Shown here piece after piece: positions 1 to 10,958 of a DNA stretch of 64,000 bases. This stretch comes from Dermanyssus gallinae (lineage: Eukaryota > Arthropoda > Arachnida > Mesostigmata > Dermanyssidae), in the NCBI GenBank assembly GCA_003439945.1, contig QVRM01006129.1:1-64000 (forward strand), in the 5' to 3' direction. The position numbers were made by a program, and so were the translations under genes. Under the pieces are notes generated by a model, which did no database searches, had not been told where the DNA came from, and worked only from the letters and a program-made list of their open reading frames with translations. Position 1 is the stretch's first letter, and each line of letters opens with the position of its first letter.

Positions 1-700
1 ACCAGCTGTCTGGCCCAAACACCAGGAACACCTAAGGTCTCAAACGCGAGAGACCAGAATTCGTAGGGATACCCAATTGATGAGTATTTTTAAGCTTGTT
101 GGTTCCGCAAGGTGGGCTGCATAACCAGCTTTGGATGCGTCGCAATCGACCATAGAAGGGTGCTAGGGAGCCAATAACGGTTGCATTTAAAACTAGCATT
201 TTGCCTTGCTCGAATAGTGTAAGTGTCATCCCATCTGACACCTGTCGTCTTCCGCACGTAGGCCTGGGGGTTCAAGGATGCACGACGACCGCATGACCTA
301 AGGGCTCTGCTGAAGGTCTCATTGATGACGGCATGGTTAGGCCCGTCGGTCTGCGCTGATGATACACGATGTATCATCATCATGCCCACAAGGCCTAAAG
401 ATTCTCCTGAAGCTGAGCTAAGCGACTTCTAAACTGGCCGACTCCTGGTGTGTCTAAAAGAGGGATTGCTCTGTTTTCTGCGCTTAGCATAGATGAGACA
501 TTGATGTGGCAGGACCGGCCAGGCTCTTCAAATTCGGAAACTCCGAGGCCCCCTCTTAAAGGGCGGCAGTAATGCCTGTTGCCGTGCGCTAGGGTAGTAG
601 AGCTGTGTTTAGCAGGGCTTCGAGGATAGACAGTGTCAACCGCGTTGAGCGCTTGCAAAGTCTTCAGCCCCATTAGATAGGCCAGTTCCTCGAAGAAGGT
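1..700 (-). pseudogene. RLE-type LINE, 3' coding end (RT thumb and endonuclease)
   Basis: Degraded C-terminal part of a retrotransposon polyprotein. Around 670-400 the minus strand reads a GGLGV stretch like the RT thumb of the better copy at 25-30 kb. At about 240-170 it reads DGMTLTLFEQGKMLVL, which matches the PDG...LVWD motif of a restriction-like endonuclease (RLE). At 1-110 the sequence equals, inverted, the segment at 59470-59610, where the frame reads PLAFETLG. Several frame changes break it. Assignment rests on motif order and on similarity to other copies in this window. The element's clade is not certain. Confidence 0.6.
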
Positions 701-714
701 GGATGAGACTTAAG

Positions 715-905
715 AAGAGAAAGGAGCCTAAGTAAAAAAAATCCCTGTTTGGCTCCTAGAAGAGCGAAGCGAGCGGCGGCATCTTCAAGCTTTAAACCCC
801 CTAGACCTCCTTCACTATCCTTGGCGATCTCCTTGCGCCGGCAAGAGATAATGGAGTAACTGTATATCAGGGAGAAGCCTCATGAATAGAGCCGAGGATG
901 CACAC
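715..905 (-). pseudogene. RLE-type LINE thumb fragment
   Basis: In a disrupted minus-strand frame this short stretch reads GGLGGLKLEDAAARFASLL, the Gly-rich thumb motif seen also at 28.75 kb (SGGLGIRMAS). It adjoins the C-terminal fragment to its left and suggests the region was assembled from more than one copy. There is no open frame of useful length. Confidence 0.4.
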
Positions 906-974
906 TCTGCGATTGGCAGGCTATATCTCTAACCCGACTCACTTTCACCCTCAATGGTCGGTTTCGGTTCCACT

Positions 975-1258
975 TAGAGCTGGTCACGACGGCCGCGACC
1001 CAAGCAGAAACGAACAAGATGAACAAATATGCCGAACTGGCAAGAGCCCATAACTTCAGCCCAGTGGCCTTCGAAACCTTGGGACCACCGGGCCCCTTGA
1101 CTGAAGAATACTTACTAAATTGGGCAAACGACTAAAGATAACTACTGGGGACAAGAGAGCCGCACAATTTTTTGCGCCAAAGACTTTCCATTGACGTCCA
1201 GCGGGGCAACGCGATCTCAGTTTTGGGGTCGCTTGCCGAATGGTGCACACCAGGGCTG
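975..1258 (+). pseudogene. RLE-type LINE C-terminus (inverted partner at 9.85-10.16 kb)
   Basis: The plus strand reads NKYAELARAHNFSPVAFETLG and, after a frameshift, QRLSIDVQRGNAISVLGSL. These are the closing motifs of the RLE domain found in all better copies here (KYREL, P.A.ETLGP, Q R.S..VQRGNA). The same segment occurs in opposite orientation at 9854-10140, so the two form an inverted pair about 9 kb apart. Frameshifts and stops make it non-coding now. Confidence 0.65.
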
Positions 1259-1379
1259 TTATAGGCTGAAAGTTAACACGTTCACTTATACAGGATTGTA
1301 ATATAAATTTATGAATAAAATTGCCAGTTCGTTACCCAGATGTCTACACTAAGTTAAGGACCCGCCGAATATCCTTGAC

Positions 1380-2250
1380 TACCGTATGAACGTTTTCCTC
1401 CTAATAGGCCATCGTCAAGGTACCAGAGGTTCAGTGGGCTATTAAAGGAATCTACCAGATCCTTGATACCCAGGCGAAACAGGATGTGCTAAGGGGTCCC
1501 CTGCTGCATTTCGGTAGCAGATGAGGAAATCTCATGCTCAGACAGAACCAGGTGGGAATGATGTCGATATGCCAGCCCGACGTGTTTAATAAATGAGAAC
1601 GTGGGATGCAACAACCTTTGTCAGGTGATCGCGTCTCATACTGTTAAAAAGGTTCCTAAATCGAGATTTACAAGAATCCCTGTAGGTTCGCGCGAATCGA
1701 GGAAGGCGCGGGTTGCATGAGTGCCTACCTCGATACCACCTGGCGCTGCAAATCCTAACTGATGTGCACCGGTTCCGTGAGAAATAACGGCATTGTTGTG
1801 GTTGCATCCGATTTTCGCGGCGAGCCTGCGTAGTGTAGACGAACACGCAATTAGACGTACCGATTCGTCCTTTTTATAAGGGCAAATAGTCTGCATCATA
1901 TACCAACGGTTGGAGGCAAAGAAAGGGGGTAGCCCCAAAGAAGAACGTCTACAACCTTTGTCAATGCGGAGAGCAAGCTAGCGGCGACGTCTTCGAAAGA
2001 CGGGGAAAGAATGCTCGTAGTCTTATAAAACTATCCCTGCGGCGGAGATCTTGAAAAAGCTCTTTAATAGCCGCCCTGAATATCCTCCTTTAATGGAACA
2101 TAGGGCAAAGGGGTTCTGGTCAGTGTCCGGCCCTTCTAGGGTCCTCGGGAGGTAATGGGTCTCTCGCAAGGCCTCTATACGGTCGATGCCGGGCGTTATC
2201 TGTATTTGTGGGCACGATAAGTATGGCGGCCCCAGAAACATTTCCTCCGG
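1380..2250 (-). pseudogene. RLE-type LINE reverse transcriptase fragment
   Basis: The minus strand carries broken RT fingers and palm. Around 1938-1640 it reads STLRRLAAKIGCN, HQLGFAAPGG, THATRAFLDS and ILVNLDL, matching the RT order in the copy at 27.6-28.3 kb. At about 1397-1431 it reads NLWYLDDGLLGG, the polymerase active-site motif with Leu at the variable position. At 2241-2023 an upstream linker is suggested. Several stops and frameshifts are present. Confidence 0.65.
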
Positions 2251-2254
2251 AGAG

Positions 2255-3060
2255 TTAAATAATGCGACTGGCGCACGGTATCATTCCTAAATGGTTTAGG
2301 AATTAATACGAGAGAATGAGAAGTGACAGTCACGTCTGACAGGCGCATATCTCGGAAGTAATCGCTAAGACTGTTGCGTATTATGACTGAGAGGGATACA
2401 GCGTCGCTGCGGACGCGGGAGAGTCAAAGTACTACGGGAGCAAACGAGAATTATATAGATATTAGTTGTTGTTAAATGACATATGCTATAAATGTCTACT
2501 TGTATATGATATGCGTAGACGACTACTTACAAAAAAATCTTAAAGCAAAGTTTTGCACATTTTTTTTCGGACCGTTACCCTAAACGTTTTTCGTTTTTTG
2601 GACCGTGACCTAAACGCCCCACTGCAACCACATTTAATTGAACAAAGTTTAAACTTATTGCACTTAAACAGATTACATACAAGATGGTTTAGGCTTATAT
2701 TAACATCGTTAATATTAACTTTAAATGCTCGTGAAGCGCCCTACGGGAGTACGCGAAGTCACGGAACCTTCGCACTTTGTATCTGTATAAACGTGCCGAT
2801 GATCGGAGGCTACTCGGCTCACGTCCTATATTTCATGCAGCTTACAAATGAATAAAATTAAGTAATTGTGGAAGCAATGTAGAACAAGGAACCTCCGCTT
2901 ACCTCCATCGGATGATTTTCCACAGAGTTTGATTTTAGAGGCTGTGCTGTGAAATCTGGTTTGCAATGGGGTGTTCAAGATAGATAGCAGACAATCTTGC
3001 ACTCATGGTTATGACTAGGACCGAGTCAGTCATAAAGAACGCTGCCTACAAAGCCTTGAC
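2255..3060. other. No recognised gene
   Basis: AT-rich sequence. A 100-codon plus-strand open frame at 2553-2855 has no recognisable domain, no introns I can define and low-complexity flanks, so I do not call it a gene. No tRNA, repeat array or TE terminus is evident by eye. Confidence 0.5.
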
Positions 3061-3605
3061 CAGTGAAAACAAGTGGATGGAAAGCCATCATCATAAACTC
3101 GTACCCGACAAGACAAGCAGGCCAAAATACGATCAGAGGTAAGACTTGTGATTACGGGCCACCCGATAGTATCTCGGGGTCATCCTTGATACTTGCGTAT
3201 TCTCGGATTCTTTATTCGAATCAACGACGTTGTGCGCAGCCCCGATTTGGGCGAACATGGCAGTGCGGACGGCTAAAGAAGAGAAGCACTGAGGTCATCC
3301 AAACGGACGCTGGCGATCAGACTAAGCTGCGCACACCGGACGGTGTCGATTGAAGCCCTCTTGGTCCCAGCCAAGATGCTACCATGTGACCAGATTGAGA
3401 GCGAAAGAAACAAGCGCTTTCTCAATGGAGAGTTGGATCTGAATATGGCCAGGAGTGCCACCATTGAGACCTGGCAGAAAGAACGGGCGCAGAGAAGACC
3501 CGGGGTTACCAAGGGAGCTGGGGGCGTAGGTTTCACGGCTATGAGGGGCATCTTTACGACCAGGGAGGTTGTCAAACATACAATGATGTCGGCGGAGGCG
3601 TGAAA
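3060..3605 (+). pseudogene. R1/I-like LINE, RT thumb to C-terminus
   Basis: A plus-strand frame reads RYLGVILDT near 3170-3195, then APIWA, then AHRTVSIEALLVPAKMLP near 3325-3380 followed by an ER-rich segment. This is the usual order in the C-terminal half of R1/I/Jockey-type ORF2 proteins (YLGV.LD, YGAPIWA, YRTVS.EAL.VLAG..P). Frameshifts and stops interrupt it. The next fragment at 3.77-4.44 kb belongs to the same or a close family and repeats the same motifs, so two truncated copies lie in tandem. Confidence 0.6.
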
Positions 3606-3764
3606 GGAGGCAACACACTGGTTCGACTCCATTTTAACACTCAAGGCCTTGGAAAAGACAGGAAATAGAGGCCTCGAGCTATAACAGTGGTTGAGACGAG
3701 GTGTCTAGGGGGAGCAGCCTTTGAACAGGACGATCATAACAGGGCATAGCCGGACATAGTGTGA

Positions 3765-4440
3765 AGGCCGGCATGCCGCAGGGCTCGTGTTGGCCCGTTT
3801 CTATAGAAAATTGGCCCTACGACGGTTTCCTGCGGCTGGGCTTGCCGTCGCGTATGCTGACGACATTGCCCTCCTCGTCACGGCTCGCCGAGTGACAACG
3901 CTAGAAGAATTGCTAACCCGGCGCTAGCATGACCGCCCTGCAGCTTGCCTCACAAAAGACCGAGCAGTTTACTTAACGAGTTGGAAAGTTACACATGGAA
4001 TTTGACGCTCGTGGGCCACCATATTGCGATGAAAATAATTGGCAAGTGCCTAGGCGTAATTTTGGGCACTGATCTTACAGGTTCCGCGCGTATCAAGTAC
4101 ATTGTCGCCAAGGTCAGCAAGGTCGCTCAGAATCTGACCAGGGTTTCTTCACGGGTGGGAGGGGCTCCTCGCAACAAACGAACTTTTCGTGCGGCGCAGT
4201 GCGGCATAGCCCTTAGGGTCTGCTAGGCACAACGCACGGTAAGCACAGAGGTTGACCTTGTCCTGCTCCCCTGGGATATCTTAGCCCGGAAAAGAAGCGA
4301 GCTTGCGAGCTGCACAGCAAAACTTGGCATTGCACTTGCCTATTCGGACTAACCATATGGCAGTACGGGAAAAGGGGGAATAGCAGAGGAAACGTTAACG
4401 CCGGGCGGTGCAAAGGGGCCTCCCCCGTGGTTTCGAATTA
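3765..4440 (+). pseudogene. R1/I-like LINE, RT palm to C-terminus
   Basis: The plus strand reads VKAGMPQGSCWPVS, then LAVAYADDIALLVTARR at about 3840-3890 (the RT active site with YADD), CLGVILGTDL near 4050, and RTVSTEVDLVLLPWDIL near 4230. That is the motif order of an APE-type LINE of the R1/I/Jockey group. Frame changes occur between these blocks. The homologous AHRTVS motif in the preceding fragment marks it as a second copy. Confidence 0.7.
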
Positions 4441-4490
4441 ATGCCATAACAATAACGAACTTTAGGGGGGGGGGAAACATGGTTTGACTT

Positions 4491-5135
4491 TACGCCGTGA
4501 AATTAGTGCCATCTTGTGCGTTCCCGCCCTAGTAGACATGTATCTCAGGGAAGAAATCTGGAGATAAATATACGCAAAATCAATGTGCATAAGTTTCACA
4601 GCGAAGAACGACTGCCTACAAACGAAGTTAATCGTTGCTGTTAGAAGCTATTAGTTTGCAACTTATTCCTCTACCTGAATATTCAGATTCATTATATAAG
4701 CATGCCATTCGCGGCGCACGTTGAGATAAGTTCGGTACTGACCGCTCTTCTAAATGAGGCTATGGAATACCGCCCCCGTCAACCTGTATCAAGTTAAACC
4801 TCTTTCCATGGCGCTGTCCCAGACTGCAATGTTGTCGGTTACTGCGAGCAGAATCGACATATACACGTGAGCATATGGTTCGTACGAAGAGCTAAATAAG
4901 ACTCTGGAAAATACAGCGTACAAATAAACATAGACGGTAGACGAAAGAAGAGCACCGGGATTTGGTGGCCGAACCCTGGCAAATAGGATCAATTAACGTC
5001 GTTTACAGCTAGACGTTTTCCGCTGTGAAACTTGTGCATATTGATTTAACATACAAATATCTCCAGTATTCTTCCCTGAGATACATGTTTACCATGGCGG
5101 TAACGCACAACATGGCATTAATTTCACGGTGAGCG
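4491..5135. repeat. Foldback element with ~140-bp inverted arms
   Basis: Positions 4491-4628 and 5000-5135 are imperfect inverted repeats of one another. Both contain the block CATGTATCTCAGGGAAGAA in opposite orientation, a GTGAAATTA(A/G)TGCCAT block and a TTTCACAGCG(A/G)A block. The loop is about 370 bp with no credible ORF. This looks like a non-autonomous DNA transposon or foldback element. Exact ends and target-site duplication are not clear. Confidence 0.7.
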
Positions 5136-5288
5136 AGTCCTATAATATCACCACGGCATATTGGATTTAATGACGCCCATAACAAACAAAATCAGCAACA
5201 AAAAGCGTGAACGAGATGCATCCCCTGAGAAGTCCTTACATTCTGGGTTAACTGGAAAACGTTGCTCCTTCACTCCACCAAGAGAGTA

Positions 5289-5525
5289 TTATTGTAGAAG
5301 AAACTTTAAATATCTTGCAGAAGAGCCTACTCCAGTCTGTCTTCTACAGTCAACCATAAGGTCGTGCGGAACCTTGTCAAAGGCTTTGAGATCGTTTATC
5401 TTCAACACCATACCACACCACAGGCATTGACACAAGAAAAACTGCTTAGGGGCGACTTCATGGACAAACCACTGTTCGCCAATTCCTTGATTGGCATGAG
5501 GAACGCTTAACTTGATTGACAAGAC
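5289..5525 (-). pseudogene. RT fragment (motif A region) of an unassigned LINE
   Basis: A 77-codon minus-strand frame contains INDLKAFDKVPHDLMVDC, resembling RT motif A (D.KAFD.VPHD.L). The rest is not alignable by eye. Its N-terminal end runs into the 26-bp minisatellite. Weak evidence, single motif. Confidence 0.4.
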
Positions 5526-5682
5526 GAACGCTTGAATATAAGTGGCAAGAAGATTGCATGAACTTGATTGGTAAGATGAATGCCCAAACTTGATTTAAAA
5601 GACGACTGCTTGAACTTGATTAGCAGGACGAATGCTTGAACTTTATTAAACTGAAGAACGAACTTCTTAAACTAAAGAACGT
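5486..5682. repeat. 26-bp minisatellite, about 7 units
   Basis: Degenerate tandem repeat with period 26. The unit resembles CTTGATTGACAAGACGAACG followed by CTTGAA, with units beginning at about 5486, 5511, 5537, 5563, 5589, 5615 and 5641. Units differ by several substitutions, so the array is not recent. Confidence 0.75.
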
Positions 5683-6056
5683 AACCTGCGCCACGGATCC
5701 CTATGCCTTTTTTGAACCAAAACTGCTCCGACGTCAGAAATAGTTTGCTATATTTGCAATGCTTTTAATGATCAACTTATGAAGAATCTTCTGAAGTCCA
5801 CTCCAAGACCACTTCGCGGTAGATTTAGGTCAGTCCTTTTGTTGCTGTGTTTTCCCTTGACTAGCTAAGAGTGGTTGGCACTATGCCAGACCTGGCAGTT
5901 TGTTCTTCCTTCATTATTTTAGTAACAAAGTTACAGAGAATTCCCATTAAGAGCGGCTCCTACTGCACCCAATGTTCGTAGTAGACCTGGTCTTGCCCTT
6001 TATTTTTCCGCCTAGGAAGGGATCGGACGACTCGGCACACTTAAGCTAGATTTATC

Positions 6057-6650
6057 GTGTGGAATTTCAGTGTGGGCAGATACTCAACTTCTAAAACGAT
6101 TAAAGGGTAAAGAGAATATCGCGGCTTTAAATATAGAGCAGGTAGTCCTCGTAGATGACGCTTCTAAGGCAAATGCATTCAAGGACTTCTTCTCGTCGGT
6201 TTATGTTGCCCAAGGGGGTTGAGCTTCCGAAGCTGATTCTATCGACGTACCCTCGAGTGACGGCTGTCCATATTTAGATTTATCAGAATATAATATTCTA
6301 ACGAAAATCAAGCAACTACCCAGTAAGTGCAGCCTTACTCCAGATTTAATCCCACCCATATTTTATAAAAAAGTAGCGACTGTGATAACAGATCCTCTTT
6401 TTTTATATTCAGTAGATCTTATGAAGATGGCATTGTGCCAAATAATTTTAGACAGTCAATCGTAACTCCTGTACATAAAAAGGGTCCAAAGTCAAATGTA
6501 GATAATTATAGACCGGTAGCTCAATCATCAATCGCATGTCTTATCTTTGAAAAACTGCTAGTTGACCATATTTTTAATTTCCTTCAATCTAAAGGCTTGT
6601 TGAATGAAAACCAACATGGTTTTACTAGAGGCAAATCCACGGCAACGTAA
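6057..6650 (+). pseudogene. Linker and RT fingers of the CR1/L2-like LINE
   Basis: Near 6130-6210 a frame reads VDDASKANAFKDFFSSVYV, the conserved pre-RT linker (K...F..FFSSV). From 6435 another frame reads PNNFRQSIVTPVHKKGPKSN, then DNYRPVAQSS and NENQHGFTRGKST, which are RT fingers motifs. A stop at 6648-6650 (ACGTAA) separates it from the long palm frame that starts 9 bases later, so the enzyme is broken at this point. Confidence 0.75.
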
Positions 6651-6659
6651 CTCGTTGAA

Positions 6660-7571
6660 ATGACCCAAGATTGGACCATTATGATAAATAATAAGTTGAC
6701 TTTTGATTGTGTATATTTTGACTTCTCTAAAGCATTTGATAGAGTAAACCATGTAAAGCTTGTACAGAAACTTAGGTTCTTGAATATTGATACTCGCTCA
6801 TTGTCATGGATTTCTAGTTATCTTACCTGTAGAGAGTTTTGCGTTCGGATAAACAGTAGCTTTAGTAAGTCAGGAGGGTGCCCCTCTGGAGTTCCTCAGG
6901 GATCAAGCCTCGGCCCACTTTTATTTTGCATCTTTATTTTAGATCTTAGAAACGTAATACCTGATTCGGTAACATATAAGCTTTATGCTGATGATCTAAA
7001 GCTATACGGGCCTTCTAACACTGCTAGCGAACGACAAATTATACAGAGTGCCATTGACGCAGTTTTTAAATGGTGTTTGGATAACGAAATGCTTATATCA
7101 GTGCCGAAATGTGCAGTACTGTGTTTAAAGGGAGCCCATACCTACAAGCTGCATGGGGAGGCTATCCCTATATTAAATAGCATTAGGGACCTCGGGGTTA
7201 CGGTGACACCGGAACTGGATTTTAGCACTCATATAACACAAGTTATCCGACAAACTTCTCTTATATCTAGTACAATATTTCGCTGTTTTATAATTAATGA
7301 TTGCAATTTTTACATAAGGCTTTATAACAGTTTAGTTGTTCCTAAGTTTACGTATTGTTGTGAGGTTTGGCGGCCTTATTTAGGCAAATACATTGAAGCA
7401 ATGGAGCGTGTACAGAGGAAGTTTATTCGTCGTGTCTCAATAAGGTGTAACGTTGCTAAAAGTTCCCTTGTGATAAGCCCTATTGCGGAGCTGCAGTCCA
7501 GAGCGGACTATCGCATGTACAATCGAATTATTAATTCATCAAATGTATCTAATTTTTTACAATTCGCGTGA
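6660..7571 (+). CDS. LINE reverse transcriptase, palm and thumb (partial)
   Basis: Open frame of 303 codons, the longest intact RT piece in the first 13 kb. It holds motif A (YFDFSKAFDRVNH), motif B (SGVPQGSSLGPLLF), the active site LYADDLKLYG at about 6988-7018, then IRDLGVTVTPELDF and a C-terminal NSLVVPKFTYCCEVWRPY thumb motif. The family is CR1/L2-like. Catalytic Asp residues are present, but the N-terminal fingers lie in another frame and no endonuclease is attached, so it is almost certainly dead. Its predicted role was cDNA synthesis during retrotransposition. The ATG at 6660 is only the first in frame, not a true start. Confidence 0.75.
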   Translation: MTQDWTIMINNKLTFDCVYFDFSKAFDRVNHVKLVQKLRFLNIDTRSLSWISSYLTCREFCVRINSSFSKSGGCPSGVPQGSSLGPLLFCIFILDLRNVIPDSVTYKLYADDLKLYGPSNTASERQIIQSAIDAVFKWCLDNEMLISVPKCAVLCLKGAHTYKLHGEAIPILNSIRDLGVTVTPELDFSTHITQVIRQTSLISSTIFRCFIINDCNFYIRLYNSLVVPKFTYCCEVWRPYLGKYIEAMERVQRKFIRRVSIRCNVAKSSLVISPIAELQSRADYRMYNRIINSSNVSNFLQFA

Positions 7572-7808
7572 ACAATCTTAGAAGCGGTAACACCATCTCG
7601 TCTAATCAAATTGCAAAGACGGATCGCGTGAATAACATGTTTTCGTGGCGGATGGCTAGGGCACTGAGAACTTAAAATACTTGCGGTGCAAATGTGGGCA
7701 CACAAATAACTCACCTGTCCTATGAATCTAGGTAACGGTTTGTGTGAAATGTAAATATTGTAATATGTTCCCTTTGACAAAATAAAGATGCGTTTGATTT
7801 GATTTGAT

Positions 7809-8700
7809 CTAAGTCGGGGTTAGGCAGAAGGCTCGTCGGGCGCTCTGCGTGCTCGTCACTCAGTGCTGTACTCCATTCTCCGCGGCCTAAACCTCCTTTA
7901 CTTGGCTGCCTTCTGCATTACTTTTTCGAGAGATCAACAGCAGACATCCACACTACTTTTAACCATGACATTCTTCATATCGACTGAAGGTGTCGTCAGA
8001 CCAAGTTGTTGGGTCGACTTCATCTGTGAACGTTTCTGCTCATTTCTTGTAGCAAATTCCAGAACCACGAAGCCCTAGAGCTCATTATTATCAAGATACT
8101 GAAACAGCAAGGCTATGATACTCCTGCCGTTATGACAGACGGAGGTGAAGTCATGGCATGCGTTACCACACGTAAAACCCACATGATCTGCAAAAAGCTG
8201 CAGAATTACTTTCTCTCTGTTACCGTCATTAATTTTGCAATTCAAATAACATTGACAACTAATAAAGCCCCGAGTTAAGGACTTGAGAACCCTCGCAAAT
8301 TCGACGTCCGCAATGTTTGCTACTGGGAGGAACCACTGAAAGAAAGATAACACATGACCATGCCAGCACTTTCGGATGAAAAAGTCACAGTGTTTATCAC
8401 CGTACTTCTATTAAGTCATTTTGAGGGGTGACCATTATTAACAAGAACGTTTTACATGACCATCTTCTTGCAGAAAAATCTTCTTTGGAGAACCGCATAA
8501 ATTCGTTACTCCCAGGTGTAATGTAAACTACGGCGCCGTCAAAACCTTGTATGCAAATTAAGTAGTACATCAACCTCAACATCTTTGTCAGCCAGCTAGC
8601 AGCATGCCTAGTGCCGACGTATCTGCAACTAGATTGGCCTTCACCTCGTCAAAATGGCTTCGCTGCCATCTGTCTCCTTGAACGCCCCTGTCATCGGTTT
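7809..8700. other. No recognised gene
   Basis: Two minus-strand open frames (8353-8075, 92 codons; 8582-8397, 61 codons) show no motif I recognise. They could be remnants of one reading frame of unknown origin. No repeat or TE terminus is visible until the R1-like 3' UTR at 8709. Confidence 0.5.
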
Positions 8701-8708
8701 GGCTATTT

Positions 8709-8905
8709 TTATAAGGAGGTGGAAAATTCATTTACGCACACTCGCCATTATAATGGCAAGTAGTGTAGGGCTAGACGCTCGGAGAGGGAATACGTGACTT
8801 ACTCTAATCCGAGCGCACTACCCACTAAAAATCACCCCCCCGGAACCCCCTCCTGGTTCGGAATTGTGAACCATTGCCTCAAGACCAGGAGGGAGGAGCC
8901 TAACG
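8709..8905 (-). mobile_element. R1-like LINE 3' UTR with hairpin
   Basis: Homologous over about 190 bp to the 3' end of the R1-like element at 49543-49726: both start (plus strand) with AGGTGGAAAAT, contain TACCCACTAAAAA and the loop TCGGAATTGTGA. CCCTCCTGGT (8848-8857) pairs perfectly with ACCAGGAGGG (8884-8893) around a 26-nt loop. The other copy has a different but equally perfect stem. The element would read on the minus strand. No long poly(T) is present here. Confidence 0.7.
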
Positions 8906-9182
8906 CTTCAACCCTTTCCTTAGTCTGTAGGTGCATCCCGAGCAGGTAAGTCCGCTGGGTTAATCAGGGGGGCTCCCTGCAACAAATCGCGCCCGGCAAT
9001 TATTCTCCAGCCGGATCTTTTTGCGCATGAGCCCGTCGATGTATTTGAGGAGGTCCGGCTAGCTGGAGTAACCGGACTCGCTGTCGATATAACCGGTGGA
9101 GACATCTATCGGCGCTTTGAGGCAAACATATAACCATATCTTTAGGCTAAAACTGAATGTGTAAATCCCGCAAGGGTATTCT

Positions 9183-9370
9183 ATGAGCTGCGTCTTCTTC
9201 AGTCTTCTGCTTGCCGATTTTGCTGGCTATATTTACTTAGAGTGCTGCAAGGCTATAGTTGTAATGTATGCAGATGACAAAGTGATCATTCACTACGCCC
9301 TGCGTACTAGCAAGCGCATCACTTCTCTGACAGAGGTGTTCCTTGTCTTAGGAAAGCTCCAAATAAACCC
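9183..9370 (+). pseudogene. RT active-site fragment of a LINE
   Basis: The plus strand reads SCVFFSLLLADF, then VVMYADDKVIIHYAL at about 9258-9300 and LGKLQINPH near 9355. These are RT motifs between B and D. Just after, the sequence turns into an opposite-strand RLE domain, so the fragment is chimeric. Confidence 0.55.
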
Positions 9371-9394
9371 ACACGAGGCGTCATGCGATGCGTC

Positions 9395-9590
9395 CCACAC
9401 GAGGGCCTTTCCGGAGAACCACGGAACCAAGGTCATTCCGTCTAGACGTAAGGCTGAGTCCGCTGCCAGCTCGAGGATGTCGCGAATTTTAAGAGCTTTT
9501 ACTCCGTCAGCATTTAACTCCGCTTCTGACCCAATTGCATCCACGTATTCACCAGCAGTTAAGTATCCACTCATTTAATCTCCCATCGCG
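9395..9590 (-). pseudogene. RLE domain fragment (PDG...VWDA motif)
   Basis: The minus strand reads ADSALRLDGMTLVPWFSGK followed by ALVWDASHDAS. This equals the RLE core seen at 18.8 kb (TLVPWERGRLLVWDATVSC). The Pro of PDG is Leu here. The downstream catalytic region is missing at this spot; a C-terminal piece in the same orientation lies at 9854-10140 after about 260 bp of unrelated sequence. Confidence 0.6.
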
Positions 9591-9853
9591 GAGGAGGTGG
9601 TCGCGAAAGCGAAAATTCTACGTGGTCTTTCAAAGTCGAAGAGCAGTAATCCTAATGCGATCTTCGACGAGCACTAGACAGAGCCTTCAAATGTCCCTGC
9701 AGGTAAAATTGCTACGTTGCTATCTGGTTATAATCAGATAATCGACAGGAGGCAAATAAATACCCCAGACCTGCATACAAAGTATTATTACAAAGCATAC
9801 AAAATATTCATCAAATCATATTACAACTTTGTGTAAGTAAACGTGTTAGTTTT

Positions 9854-10140
9854 CTACTCTAGAACGGTCTTGGTCTGCACCATTCGGCAAGCGATCCCAG
9901 AATTGAGATCACGTTGCCGGACGTCTATAGAAAGTCTCTGGCTTAGTAATTGTGCGGCTTTCTTGTCCCAAGTAGTTATCTTTAAACTTTCGCCCAATTT
10001 AGTAAGTAGTCTCTCAGTCAGGGGGCCTAGTGGTTCCAAGGTCTCGAAGGCCACTGGGCTGAAGTAATAAGCTCTTGTCAGTTCGGCGTATTTGTTCATC
10101 TTCTAGTTTCCTTTTATGGTCGCGGCGTGACCAGCTCTAA
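9854..10140 (-). pseudogene. RLE-type LINE C-terminus (inverted partner of 975-1258)
   Basis: The minus strand reads NKYAELTRAYYFSPVAFETL, then LLTKLGESLKITTWDKKAAQ and SQRLSIDVRQRD. It is the same sequence as 975-1258 in inverted orientation, with different small indels. It represents the end of the RLE domain. Truncated and not functional. Confidence 0.65.
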
Positions 10141-10214
10141 GTAAACTGAAACCCAGACCTGGCACCGCGTCAGATTATCATTGCTCATCAGGGAAAAGCG
10201 CGATGATCGTGTAA

Positions 10215-10900
10215 ATGCTCCAAACCTCTATCGGGGCATCGCATCATAGCGCACACCTAAGAAGGTCTTTGCGAAGTCGACTCGAAAGGGTGGTTCCAAC
10301 TGTTAAGAAGATCCTACCGCCGGAGCAATTCGGGTTCGGGAAGGTGATACACAGGATGCAATTTATGTATTCTAGTCGGAAGTTGAGCGGGCGTTGGCAA
10401 AATCTGCGGTTTCTCTGTACGTAGTCTTCATCGATTGCGTCAAGTCTTTCGACACAGCCTCTTATTAGTCGGCTCATTTCGGCACATTGGAGTGGGTGGT
10501 TCTCTTTTGCGGGTGTGTTTCAGCTTCTTTACTAAGGACTATCTGGAAATGGACATGTGGAGTGGCGACGCCCTAAAAATTACACAAAATATAGAAACCC
10601 CCTAGAAAAACCTACTCTACAAACGCTGACGTCGCTCGCCATGTACGGACCGAATACAGAAGTGTTATTGTGGCTTTATGTCGGCGGACGACGTCATATC
10701 GACGCCTATCGAGATCTCAGAGCTATATCTAAAATTTCTGGCATTGTGGAGGCTTGATTTACAACAAGAGCCTTCAAATAAATTAACGGAAAACAAAAGC
10801 AATACAAGTTTTTCGTTGGGGTCGACTGGCGGCAACAGAAAAAATGATTGGCGAATGTCAAACGGCGAAGCTCGCCAACTCCATCTCATACTTAAGCCTT
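10215..10900 (+). pseudogene. RT remnant of an unassigned LINE
   Basis: Short plus-strand blocks resemble RT: KKILPPEQFGF near 10300, ERALAKSAVSLYVVFIDCVK followed by SFDTAS near 10385-10455 (motif A), and ADDVISTPIEISELYLKFL near 10680-10730 (the ADD active site). Each is in a different frame. A real LINE relic but heavily decayed. Confidence 0.5.
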
Positions 10901-10958
10901 AGGGCTCATTCATGGGCACGACCATCGTACAGTATATACGATGCAAGCATGTACCGAG

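Larger units (their letters stand above)
6057..7808 (+). mobile_element. CR1/L2-like LINE, 5'-truncated
   Basis: Plus-strand element with part of the endonuclease-RT linker, most of the RT, a short 3' region and a 3' end of short direct repeats (TTTGATTTGATTTGAT near 7793-7808). Short 3' repeats rather than poly(A) are typical of CR1/L2-group LINEs. The 5' half (endonuclease and ORF1) is missing or unrecognisable. The RT part is split among two or three frames (6057-6650, then 6660-7571). Confidence 0.75.

Noticed and set aside
2553..2855. 100-codon plus-strand gene
   Set aside because: No motif, no homologue recognised, AT-rich composition and no support for splice or start context.
5486..5682. 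CRISPR-like array
   Set aside because: Units are contiguous and degenerate with no unique spacers, and the context is eukaryotic.
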